Position numbers and translations under genes: made by a program | Notes under the pieces: model-generated | The model's database searches: none | What the model was told of the DNA's origin: nothing | Seen by the model: the letters and a program-made list of their open reading frames with translations, nothing else | Source: Desulfovibrio oxyclinae DSM 11498 | GTDB taxonomy: Bacteria > Desulfobacterota > Desulfovibrionia > Desulfovibrionales > Desulfovibrionaceae | Reading direction: 5' to 3' | DNA length: 64,000 nucleotides | NCBI RefSeq assembly: GCF_000375485.1 | Contig: NZ_AQXE01000003.1 | Location: 204,065 to 268,064, forward strand | In this document: one piece after another, positions 34,786 through 44,431 of the stretch | Numbering within the stretch: position 1 is the first letter of the stretch | How the letters are laid out: the number at the start of each line of letters is the position of its first letter

Positions 34786-35772
34786 TCAGGGACGGACGGA
34801 AGCCCGGCCGGTACCGATCCCATCCAGCAACTCACCGCACTTTTTCCCGGCAACAGCCAGTCCCTTGCCGACCAGAAAACTCGCCGTGAGTGCAAAGAGA
34901 CCGTTCACCACGGGACTGTCCCACCAAGTCACCTGAAAATACTGGTGAATGATATAAACAGGCAGCAACACATCGCCGACGGCGTCAAGCCAGGGCATAC
35001 GATAGCTCTTTGCGGTTCCGAGCACGAACAGTGCGATCCCTGCACCGAGCAGACTTATGACCCCATACGCTCCGTATCCGAGCGACAGCCCCTTGATCAC
35101 AACTCCCGCAAGCACCCCCGCTGCAAGCAAAGCAACCCCGACTCCCGGCCGGAGTTGCAGCCCCCTTCGGGCCATGTAGATACCGACAACGTACCCGTAC
35201 GCGGTTGACCATAGAGCAACCCCGTAGGGATTGGTCTCCGGAAGGATGAGCGTGGCCGCAAAACCTCCCACCAGCAGCGTGTCGAGGACACCGGGGTGGG
35301 TCAGCATTCCATTGAACAGCGGAAAGAGCACATAGAAAATAAGGAGCAGCGTCAGGAACCACACTCCGAGACCGAAAGGACTCTGATTGTTGATGTGAAA
35401 CCAGTTCAGAAAACCGCTCATGCCCAGCCAGCTTACCAGCGAATGCCAGCCCAGAATATCCGGTCGCCCCTGCACCACAAACAGGGCGGCAAGAAAGAGG
35501 TTCACGATCAGATATACCACGAACAGTCGCCGCACCTTGTTTCTCCAGTATATTCGCATATCCGCACCGGGCGGGTACCGCCGCGCTATGAAAAAACCGG
35601 AGGTGATGGCGAAGAAGCACAGGCCCGTATCCACCGGTATCCAGAAGTTATACATGATGACCCCGCGTGACCCGTGATAGACATGGCCCCAGACGACAAG
35701 CGCCAGAAACAGCAGCTTCACGTACTGGACAAACGGATTGTAACCGGTCTTGACGTCGCTCGGGCTCATCAT
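34786..35772 (-). CDS. Membrane acyltransferase family 3
   Basis: A 328-residue polytopic protein with about ten membrane helices. The early LVVWGHVYHG segment supplies the expected His (about residue 28), followed by FFAITSGFFIARRY and NKVRRLFVVYL, as in acyltransferase-3 enzymes. It probably adds acetyl or another acyl group to the exopolysaccharide. Two such genes in a row suggest modification at two positions or of two sugars. It lies 33 bases after the DUF4091 gene. Confidence 0.82.
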   Translation of the reverse strand: MMSPSDVKTGYNPFVQYVKLLFLALVVWGHVYHGSRGVIMYNFWIPVDTGLCFFAITSGFFIARRYPPGADMRIYWRNKVRRLFVVYLIVNLFLAALFVVQGRPDILGWHSLVSWLGMSGFLNWFHINNQSPFGLGVWFLTLLLIFYVLFPLFNGMLTHPGVLDTLLVGGFAATLILPETNPYGVALWSTAYGYVVGIYMARRGLQLRPGVGVALLAAGVLAGVVIKGLSLGYGAYGVISLLGAGIALFVLGTAKSYRMPWLDAVGDVLLPVYIIHQYFQVTWWDSPVVNGLFALTASFLVGKGLAVAGKKCGELLDGIGTGRASVRP

Positions 35773-35805
35773 CGCCTCCCCGCCGGATTCATACCAACGT
35801 TAGAG

Positions 35806-38295
35806 CTATTGCATACGGTCCATTATCGCTCCTGCGAGCTTTTCACGTGCCACGATCAGATCTTCCGGGTCGGTGGACCAGTCGTACTCTTCCCTGGCCG
35901 CCTTGGTGATGATGGCCCTGCCCTCTTCCCCGCCGCCGAGACGTTCGAGCAGGGCAAGATATTCGTAATCCTCAAAGCCATCGCGAATGGAATTGAGCCG
36001 AATGGACGGGATCGGCACACCTTTGGTGCCACCTATCAATTCGGGCTTTCCGGGATACCAGAGCGTTCCGTCGCCGTTGGCATGGAAAGCATACTGGGTG
36101 ACCCATGGCTGCTTCCCCCATTTGTAGCCCATCTGGTAGTAGAGGACGCCTTCGATATCCCGCAGCCACGAGAGCGCACCGACGATCCTCGGAGAAACTG
36201 CGCCGGCGTCGATAAAATAGCTCGGCAGCTTGACGGTCTCTTCCGACATCATTGACGTGTACCACCAGACCTCTTCACCCTTGGCCTGACGCGAGCGATA
36301 AAGCTCGGCTCCGCCGTGGCGGTCCTCCTTGTCAAAGAAATTGATGACAGGACACCAGATATCCACGAGACCGCGCAACGCGGGACGGCATTCTGTCGTC
36401 ACCAGCGTCTTGAGTTTCGGCGCTCCCTGCTTGATGAGCCTGCACTTCTTCTCCACATCGGCCATGTGCCGCTTTCTGGGCTCGTCCCAGACGTAGACGT
36501 AGGATTTTTCGAGCCACCCCTTGCTCTCAAGAAACTCCTGCACCGCACGCCAGTAAGCGATCCATGCTTTATCCGTCTTGATATCGGGACTGCCGGTAAC
36601 GTTGATGGACGTGAAGCGCCGACCGTCGGGCATACCGTCGCCGCTCAGGGCGTCTCCGAAGAAACGCTTGGTCTGGTTGGTGCTGAGGGTGCACGAATCC
36701 GTAGCCGCGTCATAATCTCCGGTGATGGTGAAGAAGCCGGTATAAAAAGCAATTCTATGCTTGGCCGCCTCTTTCTTGCAGAGCGAATACATCCCCTTCT
36801 CCGACACGTTGGACGGATCGAATCCAAAGGCGGTCCGCAATGTAGGCTGAACTGGCAGGTCGAACGGCAACACTTCCAGTGCAACGGGGATCGTCTGCGA
36901 CTCCTGCCCCTCCATGCTCACCGTAAGGTTGCTTCGGTAAATCCCCGGCTTTTGCCCCGGCGGGACGGACACTTCGATCCAGAACGATTCGTTTTCCCCG
37001 GCATTCAGGTTCATGGGCCTCTTGCGTCTGACTTCCCCGTAATACGGGTCCACAAGCGGCACGAGCGCGTCCGGCCACCAGCCGGTCTGTCCCACGTTTC
37101 GCGACGGCTTCACGATGTCCATGTATTCCTGCCGGTACACAACAACCCGCTCCTCGGGAATGCGGCTGCCGTCATCGCTTCGCAGGGAGCCAAGATCCAC
37201 TTCCATGGCTTTGTGCGCGCTCGCCGAAGTCACCACCAGCTGTATGGATTCCACTTCGCCACCAGCCGCCATCCAACGAGGAGAACGTTTCGGATACGCA
37301 GGCTCGCTGAAACGCTTGATCTTCCGCAGCGGAGATTCCAGAAACATTCTGAAGCCGGCATTGTCGTTTTCAGCCACGGTATAGGCGCCGGGGACCTCGA
37401 CCCACGCGCTCGCGGCATTACCGGAATCCACGGCACGCAGCCGCATTTTCAGCCGACTGCCGGGGGCCGAGGGCACCGGAATTTCCACATTGCGCACATC
37501 GCCGGATATCTTGCTGCCGCCTTTGAGCGACTGCCATGCCCCGCCGTCGAGCGAGGTCTGGACTTCATAAAAGACCTTGTCACCGGGGTTGAAATCCCGC
37601 GGCTCATCATGGCTCCATTCCAGAAGGACGTTTCCGGCCACGGGCCTTGTGGAAGGAATGGTGGTGACGCTCGGTGCCGAAGGTGCCGCGTTGCCCGTAA
37701 AGACCACATCCATGGTCAGCTTTATGCGTATCTCGTCATCGCCACCGGGACCGCCGAAAACGAGCGGGTGACTGGAGTTGCGTCCGCCGCCGATATACTT
37801 GCGCTTGAGCGTCACGCCGATGGGTTCGTCCCCGGAAACCCAGTCTTCCAGCACATCCTCGGGAATGGAAATGTCATAGCGACGATCCCACTTGGTCGCC
37901 TGCGGATGCCGCGCCCCGTACCATGGCTCGGAAAAAAGCTCCCTGCCGGACAGGGTCAGCACACTGAACCGCAGTTCCACGTCGGTCCAGTCCGGTTCAT
38001 AGCGGTAGAAGACGCTCAACGTTCCGGAGCGGACCTCGGCGGTGCTCCCCGGCAAATCGGGCCGCTCGCCCTTGAACGTGACCGGATTGGCATAGACGGT
38101 GACCCAGAGTCGGTCGGCATATTCGCCCTTGTCCAGCGGCACATCGAACTCGATGCTTTCGGACGAATCCGCCCTGACGTCGTGCACGGCTATGGCCAGC
38201 ACCAGAGCCGTCAGCAACACCGCCAGCATGACGAGCGACTGCACAGGCCCTGCCCCGCGCCTGAGAACAACCAAACAATCATACCATTTCCACAT
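35806..38295 (-). CDS. Exported DUF4091 glycoside-hydrolase-like protein
   Basis: An 829-residue protein. A basic N-terminus and a hydrophobic segment (about residues 15-40) act as signal peptide or anchor, followed by beta-sandwich-like domains (about 45-330). The C-terminal half resembles a TIM-barrel with a DUF4091 region near 690-790 (GTLWYPG, then SIRLNSIRDGFEDYEYL). The segment YVWDEPRK near residue 605 could hold a catalytic acid. Such proteins are glycoside-hydrolase-like. In an EPS operon a role in trimming, releasing or remodelling the polymer in the periplasm is plausible. Confidence 0.78.
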   Translation of the reverse strand: MWKWYDCLVVLRRGAGPVQSLVMLAVLLTALVLAIAVHDVRADSSESIEFDVPLDKGEYADRLWVTVYANPVTFKGERPDLPGSTAEVRSGTLSVFYRYEPDWTDVELRFSVLTLSGRELFSEPWYGARHPQATKWDRRYDISIPEDVLEDWVSGDEPIGVTLKRKYIGGGRNSSHPLVFGGPGGDDEIRIKLTMDVVFTGNAAPSAPSVTTIPSTRPVAGNVLLEWSHDEPRDFNPGDKVFYEVQTSLDGGAWQSLKGGSKISGDVRNVEIPVPSAPGSRLKMRLRAVDSGNAASAWVEVPGAYTVAENDNAGFRMFLESPLRKIKRFSEPAYPKRSPRWMAAGGEVESIQLVVTSASAHKAMEVDLGSLRSDDGSRIPEERVVVYRQEYMDIVKPSRNVGQTGWWPDALVPLVDPYYGEVRRKRPMNLNAGENESFWIEVSVPPGQKPGIYRSNLTVSMEGQESQTIPVALEVLPFDLPVQPTLRTAFGFDPSNVSEKGMYSLCKKEAAKHRIAFYTGFFTITGDYDAATDSCTLSTNQTKRFFGDALSGDGMPDGRRFTSINVTGSPDIKTDKAWIAYWRAVQEFLESKGWLEKSYVYVWDEPRKRHMADVEKKCRLIKQGAPKLKTLVTTECRPALRGLVDIWCPVINFFDKEDRHGGAELYRSRQAKGEEVWWYTSMMSEETVKLPSYFIDAGAVSPRIVGALSWLRDIEGVLYYQMGYKWGKQPWVTQYAFHANGDGTLWYPGKPELIGGTKGVPIPSIRLNSIRDGFEDYEYLALLERLGGGEEGRAIITKAAREEYDWSTDPEDLIVAREKLAGAIMDRMQ

Positions 38296-38325
38296 ATCGC
38301 TCCTGCCTTGTTGGGTAACCGGGTT

Positions 38326-39777
38326 TCATCCGCCTATGCCCGCTTTCCGGAAAGCGGGCACGAAATCGAGAGTCTGCATGATTCTGCGGCGATCCAGCAG
38401 CGCAAGCCCGGTCAGGTACACACCGCCCGCCACCGCCAGCTTCACGATGAGGGTCTGCCACATGGGCCCTTCCACCACGTATTGCATGTATACCAGCGCC
38501 GCGATGAGAAACGCCTGAGCCGCCAGCGTCCTGCGCACCCGCTTGAACACGGTGCCGATGCCCAGTCCGATGGCCTTGAGAAGAATCCCGCTGAACAGCA
38601 GACACAGCACCGGGTAAACCGTAATCCAGACATACAACGACGCTTCAATGCCCTGCCAGAGCGAAATGCCCAGTATGGCTCCGCCCACGAGAACCAGCTG
38701 CATGAACACGAACTTGACCTGCTCCGTGATTCGCCCGAGCGCTGTAAGCGCGACCATCACGTAGCTCTCCGCCAGTTTGAAGATATTCATGAGGCAGAAT
38801 ATGCGAAGCGGCAGCACCGCGGCAGCCCAGCTCTCGCCGAGCAGGATGAGGATGGCCTCTTCCGCACAGAAAAAGAGTACGTAATAGAACGGCACCAGAA
38901 ACAGCACCTGAAGATAGGAAACCTTCAGCGTCCACTCCCGCATGCGTTCGTGGTCCGACTTGTCTTTGGCCAGATACGGCAGCAACACCCTGTTGATGAT
39001 GTTGATGATCTTTTCAAAGGGCATGTTTGTCAGTTGCTTGGCGAAGGTATAGCCCCCCAGAAACGCCGGTGACGCGAGCTTTCCAAAGATGAATACGTCC
39101 ACCTTGGAATACAGCTGCGCGATGGATTTGCGCGCCAGAATCTTGAGGCCGAAAAGGAGCAGTTCGCTGACTTCGGCCCAGCGGATGAGAAATGTGGGCC
39201 GCACGGGCCTGTAGTAACTGAAGCCGATGAGCTGAAAGAATTCGATGAGTATCCACTGCGAGGCAAGCGTCCAGTACCCGAACCCTGCGGCGGCCATGGA
39301 CAAGGCGCAGAAGGACGTAATGATGCGCGAACCGGTTTCGATCTTGGCGATGGCATCAAACCGCGTTTCGCGAGCCAGCAGACTCCATTGCAAGGATTTA
39401 GGCGCGCCCACAAGAAAGACGATGTTCTGGAAGGAAACCAGTGCGGTTAACCGTGGATCATTGAAGGCCCAGGCCATGAGCGGAGCCGCCAGCAGGCCAA
39501 TGCCGAACATGATGACACCCGTGAGAATCGAAAAGCCGTAGAGCGCGCGTATCTGATAGTCCGATATTTCATCCGCCTGCACCACCGCCGCGCTCACGCC
39601 CATGAGGCAGACCGTGTGGGCAAAGACGGTATAGAGTCCTGAAATGGCCACGATACCGTAGTCTTCCGGACTCAGCAGCCGTGCGACCACGATGGTGACG
39701 GTCCACGTGATGACCTGCCCGAAAAGGCTCGTTCCGCCCATCCAGGCCAGACTTTTTTTCACGCCCATGCCGCTCAT
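38326..39777 (-). CDS. Polysaccharide flippase, Wzx/PST family
   Basis: A 483-residue membrane protein with about 12-14 helices across its length. The N-terminal VKKSLAWMGGTSLFGQVITW and the ARLLSPEDYGIVAI segment (about residue 35) are typical of MOP/PST-type lipid-linked oligosaccharide flippases. It would move the undecaprenyl-linked repeat unit to the periplasmic face for Wzy-type polymerisation. Its ATG overlaps the stop of the upstream GT4 gene (ATGA). Confidence 0.92.
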   Translation of the reverse strand: MSGMGVKKSLAWMGGTSLFGQVITWTVTIVVARLLSPEDYGIVAISGLYTVFAHTVCLMGVSAAVVQADEISDYQIRALYGFSILTGVIMFGIGLLAAPLMAWAFNDPRLTALVSFQNIVFLVGAPKSLQWSLLARETRFDAIAKIETGSRIITSFCALSMAAAGFGYWTLASQWILIEFFQLIGFSYYRPVRPTFLIRWAEVSELLLFGLKILARKSIAQLYSKVDVFIFGKLASPAFLGGYTFAKQLTNMPFEKIINIINRVLLPYLAKDKSDHERMREWTLKVSYLQVLFLVPFYYVLFFCAEEAILILLGESWAAAVLPLRIFCLMNIFKLAESYVMVALTALGRITEQVKFVFMQLVLVGGAILGISLWQGIEASLYVWITVYPVLCLLFSGILLKAIGLGIGTVFKRVRRTLAAQAFLIAALVYMQYVVEGPMWQTLIVKLAVAGGVYLTGLALLDRRRIMQTLDFVPAFRKAGIGG

Positions 39778-40940
39778 CGCGCTTCCCTCGCTTCATAGCC
39801 GTTGAAGACGATGCCCTTTTCGCAAATGCCGTTGGTCACCATTTCCATCATTTCCCGGTAATTCTCGGCGTAGCTGCTCCCCGAGAGCAGAGACATGGCG
39901 CGCTCCCTTCCGGCTTCGCCCATGCGTCTGCGCATATCCGGGTCCGAAAGCAACATATCCAGCTTGCGGGCCAGATCTTCGGGATCCTCAGGCGCCGCAA
40001 GCAGTCCGGTGCGCCCGTCCTCCACAATGTTCGGAATGCCGCCCGTACGACTTCCGATGCAGGGTTTGCCGCAGGCCATGGCCTCGATGAAAACCCGCCC
40101 CATGCCTTCGGAGCGCGAAGGCGTCACCAACGCCTTGCAGCGTGAGAGGTACTGTTGCACCTGATCGTAGGGAACGGGATCAAGCAGTTCCACGCCCGGA
40201 ATGCCGGACGCGAGCGCATCCCACATGGCCCTCTCCGAAGCGCGGCGGTACCCCACGACCTTCAGCAGGATGTCGGGATGCCTGCTGCGGACCTCGGCAA
40301 ACGCCTTGAGCAGTATATCCACCCCTTTCACATGGAACGGATGCCCGAGGCACAGCAGATACCCGGCATCGCCGCGGTCTGAAAAATGATCCGTGGGAAC
40401 GTAGTTATGAAACATGACCACCGGCTTGCCCTGGAGCACGTCGGCCCACTCACGGTACTGGTCGGAGTTGAGAATCTTGACGCAATCCGCCATGCGCAGG
40501 GTGAGGCTGCCCACCAGATTGAAAAGTGTGCGCCGCACTCTGCTGACCGGCTTTCCCGCAAGGCGGGCCGCTTCGGCGTCGCGGATGTGTCCGTTGATTT
40601 CCACCACCAGTTTCGCCCCGGAAGCGAGCTTGGCAAAGACGCCCATGACGCCCAGCGTCAAGGGATCGTATACGGCGATGACGTCCGGGCGGCGCTGCCT
40701 TGCGATGCGAATGGCTCGCCAAATCATCCCCGCAGTTCTGCGGATCATGCGCCAGCGCGTCCAACGACGCTCGGCGGGATGCACATGCAACACGGCATTG
40801 GCGAAACGGTCGCCGTTCAGCGACTCATCGCCAGAAGCAAGAATGTCGAATTCCCACTCACGGGGCATGGCCTCGAAGCGCGAACGAAACTGCTCTGCAT
40901 GAAGGGCCAGCCCCGGCGGAAGAATGCTCAGTATCCTCAC
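39774..40940 (-). CDS. Glycosyltransferase family 4
   Basis: A 388-residue GT-B enzyme. Its features are an N-terminal ILSILPPGL loop, a donor-site segment LCLGHPFHVKGVD (about residue 195), and the EX7E motif in SRSEGMGRVFIEAMACG (about 277). GSRTGGIPNIVEDGRTG follows. It starts with GTG (40938-40940), whose TGA overlap with the upstream stop indicates coupling. It adds one sugar of the EPS repeat unit; which one is unknown. Confidence 0.9.
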   Translation of the reverse strand: MRILSILPPGLALHAEQFRSRFEAMPREWEFDILASGDESLNGDRFANAVLHVHPAERRWTRWRMIRRTAGMIWRAIRIARQRRPDVIAVYDPLTLGVMGVFAKLASGAKLVVEINGHIRDAEAARLAGKPVSRVRRTLFNLVGSLTLRMADCVKILNSDQYREWADVLQGKPVVMFHNYVPTDHFSDRGDAGYLLCLGHPFHVKGVDILLKAFAEVRSRHPDILLKVVGYRRASERAMWDALASGIPGVELLDPVPYDQVQQYLSRCKALVTPSRSEGMGRVFIEAMACGKPCIGSRTGGIPNIVEDGRTGLLAAPEDPEDLARKLDMLLSDPDMRRRMGEAGRERAMSLLSGSSYAENYREMMEMVTNGICEKGIVFNGYEAREAR

Positions 40941-41971
40941 GGCGTAACTCCCTTCCTTTCTGCCAGCAGCCGGTGCAGACAGTCGCGGATGTGCTCCACG
41001 TGCACCTTGAGCGAACTGTGCCGCCAGACATGCTCATGCGCTGCCGTCCCCACTCGGGACCGCAACTGCGGGTCCTTCACCAGACGCAGCATGATCTCTT
41101 CGAATTCGTCCACGGTTTCGGCAAAAAAACCCGTTTCACCATGACGGATCACGGCGCGTTCGGAGTGGGTGGGGCAGACCACGGCGGGCAGTCCGGCGGC
41201 CATGTAGCCCTGAACCTTGTTGGCATCCTTGAACCGCTGAAGGTTCGAGGTATCACGCCAGCGAAATGCAATGTCGGCGTCGAGGATATCCTCGGCCCAT
41301 GTGTCGTTGTCGAACATGCGGTACTCTATCCAGTCATGTTCGCCCACCCGGTCGGTGTCGTAGAGAATGCGGCAGCCGTGATTGTCGTGAAGCCTGCGAA
41401 GCACCGGCAGCACGGGATCATTCTGAGGCTGATTCAGCCAGACGCCGGTCCAGTAAAGCGTTACCCCGTTAACGGCATCACTCGCCTGCTTGAAGGATCC
41501 TTCGTTGGCGTCATTGTAGATCTGCCGGGGAAGGTGAACAGGCTCGGTCCCTGCCCTGCGCACGACTTTTTCGAGCAACGGCGAGCACACGAGGCAGCCA
41601 TCGAGCAGCGAGAACCGCTTCAGGTCCCGGCGCTCCCAAGGATAGTAGCGGACATGCTTCAACATGCGCCGCCATGTCGCGTCCTCGTAAACCGAGGGAC
41701 ACAGGAAGGTATCCTGATAGTCCAGCAGCATGACTTTTCCCGCATCCCCAAGAGCGCGCATGGTCCGCAGTTCCGGAAGGTATTTGATGAAAACAAGCGC
41801 ATCGAATTCCTGAAGTTCGTCAATGCGAAACGGGTTCCATGAGAAGAAACCGCACTCAAAGCCGTGGTAGGACTCCAACTCCCGTGCCACCTTGCGGCCG
41901 GACTGCTCGAAGGAGTTGGCGTCGGTCACTGGACCGAAGCCTATTCTGGTGGGACGATCAGTTTCGCGCAT
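40937..41971 (-). CDS. Glycosyltransferase, GT-B fold (divergent)
   Basis: A 344-residue protein with a C-terminal GT-B pattern (KVQGYMAAGLPAVV near residue 265, then HGETGFFAET) but a divergent N-terminal half and no clean EX7E motif. I chose the ATG at 41971 because it overlaps the end of the preceding gene by only 14 bases; the longer frame to 42142 would run through that gene. It is presumably a repeat-unit glycosyltransferase. It lies between two clear GT4 genes in a set of overlapping genes. Confidence 0.78.
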   Translation of the reverse strand: MRETDRPTRIGFGPVTDANSFEQSGRKVARELESYHGFECGFFSWNPFRIDELQEFDALVFIKYLPELRTMRALGDAGKVMLLDYQDTFLCPSVYEDATWRRMLKHVRYYPWERRDLKRFSLLDGCLVCSPLLEKVVRRAGTEPVHLPRQIYNDANEGSFKQASDAVNGVTLYWTGVWLNQPQNDPVLPVLRRLHDNHGCRILYDTDRVGEHDWIEYRMFDNDTWAEDILDADIAFRWRDTSNLQRFKDANKVQGYMAAGLPAVVCPTHSERAVIRHGETGFFAETVDEFEEIMLRLVKDPQLRSRVGTAAHEHVWRHSSLKVHVEHIRDCLHRLLAERKGVTP

Positions 41972-43214
41972 CGGCCCCTCCCCCGTTCCTGCGGCGGTCG
42001 ATCTCGTCATGCATACGCCCGATGACCGATGGCCAGACGTATTCTGAAAGCGCCAGCTTCCGCCCCTTTTCGCCGACCTTTTGCCGCTTGGGACCGTCGT
42101 CCATGAGATCAAGACAGGCCGACGCAAAAGACTCCGCATCATCGCGTATCATAAGATGCTCTTCGTCCTTGCAGAGGATGCCCTCACACCCGAGCGAGGT
42201 GGAGACGACCGCGGTGGACATGGAAAAGGCTTCCAAAATCTTGAGCCGCGTCCCGCCGCCGTAGCGAAGCGGCACCACGGCGACCGCCGCGCCATGAACA
42301 TAGGGACGAACGTCATCCACGGTTCCTGTCACGGTCACGCCGTTTGCGGGATCGTGCAGGGCGAGCACGTCCGGATGAGGCTTGCGCCCTACGACGCTCA
42401 GATGCGCTGCGGGACGGCGCTGGCGGATGCGCGGCAGGACATCCCGGACAAAGCCGATCACGCCGTCCACGTTGGGGAGCCAGTCCATGGACCCGACGAA
42501 GACCAGTTCGTCGGCACACTCCCTTTCGGCCCCTCCCGGAGTGAAGTAGCGGTCGTCCACGCCGTTTTCCACCAGCACCGCACGGCCGGAAACGCCGCAC
42601 ATGCGGTCGATCTGGTCGCAATCCTCGCGGGAAACGGCCAGCACCGCATCACAGGCGCGAAACGCATCGCACTCGAAGCGACGCATGTTGCGGGCATGCA
42701 GCGAAAGTGCGGCCCACCGAGGTCCGAAGCGCTCCAGATCGCGCATTCGATCCGCTATCTGACATTCCACGTTATGGGCGTTCAGGGTCACGAACGGCCG
42801 GAACTCGCCGACAATGCTCGCAGCTTCCCCCGCCAGATGAACGGTTTCGATGTGCACAAGGTCATACCCCTGCCCGAGCCGGTCCCGGAATCTCCTGGAG
42901 AAATCGTCGTTACGGTACTTCATGGTGGAAACCGGCAGTCCGCGCACGGCTGCGGAGATCAGTTGCGAGACCGTGGTCCCGTGCCCGAGAGCGGGATTCG
43001 GAATCTGTTCCACCCTGCTGACGCCGAGCTCAAGCGCTCCGTCCACCCAAGCCTGCGTTTCAGAGAGGTCCATGGACGGGTCGCAATAACTGATGACGTC
43101 CACATCATAGCGTTTCGCAAACCCTGCCAGCGTGTTCCATGAACGGATTCTGGCTCCGGTGTCACAGGGGTAAGGCGGCCTCGCCACCGCAAAAAGGACC
43201 CGCTGCCTGCTCAT
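41958..43214 (-). CDS. Glycosyltransferase family 4, XrtA-type
   Basis: A 418-residue GT-B enzyme. The N-terminal ARPPYPCDTGARIRSW (about residue 12) is characteristic of a GT4 subfamily found in PEP-CTERM/XrtA loci. A donor-site segment FVGSMDWLPNVDGV lies near residue 240, and RYGGGTRLKILEAFSM near 330 holds the EX7E region. Both ends overlap neighbouring genes (14 bases downstream, ATGA upstream). It builds the EPS repeat unit on its lipid carrier in the cytoplasm. Confidence 0.87.
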   Translation of the reverse strand: MSRQRVLFAVARPPYPCDTGARIRSWNTLAGFAKRYDVDVISYCDPSMDLSETQAWVDGALELGVSRVEQIPNPALGHGTTVSQLISAAVRGLPVSTMKYRNDDFSRRFRDRLGQGYDLVHIETVHLAGEAASIVGEFRPFVTLNAHNVECQIADRMRDLERFGPRWAALSLHARNMRRFECDAFRACDAVLAVSREDCDQIDRMCGVSGRAVLVENGVDDRYFTPGGAERECADELVFVGSMDWLPNVDGVIGFVRDVLPRIRQRRPAAHLSVVGRKPHPDVLALHDPANGVTVTGTVDDVRPYVHGAAVAVVPLRYGGGTRLKILEAFSMSTAVVSTSLGCEGILCKDEEHLMIRDDAESFASACLDLMDDGPKRQKVGEKGRKLALSEYVWPSVIGRMHDEIDRRRNGGGADARN

Positions 43215-44431
43215 GCGACCTCCCCTTCCGGCTTCTCCGTACGACCAATCTTCTCAAGCATGGCTTTGGCAATGGTCGCCGAGCAGGTTTCCGGGCGATA
43301 CCGTTCGCGACTCAACAGACAGTTCTCGCGCATGACGCGCAGACGCTCTTCATCTTCAAGCAGCAGGGAAACAGCGTCCGCAACCGAGACGGCGTCCGGT
43401 TCTTCCATGACCAGTCCGGTCTCACCGTGCTCCACCATTTCCGGAATACCGGCACTGGCCGAGGCAACCGCCGGCAACCCGCAGGCCATGGCTTCCTTGA
43501 TGACGTTCGGATACGCATCGTAGCGCGCGGGATGCAGCAGCAGGGCCGAGGAAAGATACTCAGCCCGAAGCCGCCCGTGCGAGACAAGACCCAGGTGCCT
43601 TGCGCCCTTGGGCAGTCGCTGTTCGGCAGGGCCTCCAAGGACGATCAGCTCAAGCTCGGGAAACGTGCGCCGCACAATCTCGAAAGCGCGGAAAACGATA
43701 TCCCCGCCCTTGCGGTGGAAATCCGTGCTGACGAAAAGCAACTTCTGACGGCGTTTTCCAAGGGCCTGATGCAGCTCGGGAAACGCGATCTTGCAGGCCG
43801 TGGGAGCAACCGTCACCTTCTCCGGACTCAGCCCGTAATCTTCGATCATGGAACGCCTTGCGCTCTCGCTGTAGGTAAAAACAAGGTCCTTGTCCTGCAT
43901 CGAAGCACGCTCCAGTTCAAAGAACCGCTCCCGGTACGAGGAAAAGTTTTTAGGCAACCACTGCGGCCAGTGGCGTTCGACCATGGAAACGGTCTGGTCG
44001 TGGTAGGAAAAGCTCTTGGCTCCGTTGCTGGTGACCGGGCCGAAAAGACACCCCACCTGAAAGAGCGCATCCTGCGGCTGACTGTACATTTCAACCGCCC
44101 TGCGGAACCTACTGGTGCGCGCCTCGAACGCCCGTGGATGCTTTGCCGCCCACTCCATGCGGCGATGGAATTCTCGTCTGGCGTCAAACGGACGGCAGAG
44201 CATGGCTTTGAAGAGGCAATACAGGCGGCTGCGCCGCGCGGCGGTCTCGTCGTCGGCATTGAGCACATTCGTATGGAAGGAACGCCCCAATCCTTCGTAG
44301 AGCCAGTTCTTGCTCGTCCCGGCCTGCACGTCAGGTCCGGCCCACTGGTCCAGAACAAGAAGGGAAGGAGCAATGCGCGACTTGGGCGGTCCCATGAGGC
44401 CCACATCGTTCAAGTCATGATATGAACTCAT
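43211..44431 (-). CDS. Glycosyltransferase family 4
   Basis: A 406-residue GT-B enzyme. A donor-site segment LLFVSTDFHRKGGDIVF is found near residue 230. The C-terminal segment HPARYDAYPNVIKEAMACGLP (about 295) carries the EX7E-like region, followed by VEHGETGLVMEEPD. It overlaps both neighbours by 4 bases. The N-terminal part (about 1-200) is less conserved, so sugar and linkage cannot be predicted. Confidence 0.87.
   Translation of the reverse strand: MSSYHDLNDVGLMGPPKSRIAPSLLVLDQWAGPDVQAGTSKNWLYEGLGRSFHTNVLNADDETAARRSRLYCLFKAMLCRPFDARREFHRRMEWAAKHPRAFEARTSRFRRAVEMYSQPQDALFQVGCLFGPVTSNGAKSFSYHDQTVSMVERHWPQWLPKNFSSYRERFFELERASMQDKDLVFTYSESARRSMIEDYGLSPEKVTVAPTACKIAFPELHQALGKRRQKLLFVSTDFHRKGGDIVFRAFEIVRRTFPELELIVLGGPAEQRLPKGARHLGLVSHGRLRAEYLSSALLLHPARYDAYPNVIKEAMACGLPAVASASAGIPEMVEHGETGLVMEEPDAVSVADAVSLLLEDEERLRVMRENCLLSRERYRPETCSATIAKAMLEKIGRTEKPEGEVA

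Noticed and set aside
36316..39072. Very long plus-strand open frame (over 900 codons) opposite the DUF4091 and flippase genes
   Set aside because: It is the antisense reading of two clear genes in high-GC DNA; its translation is rich in His/Arg/Gln with no domain, signal or ribosome site.
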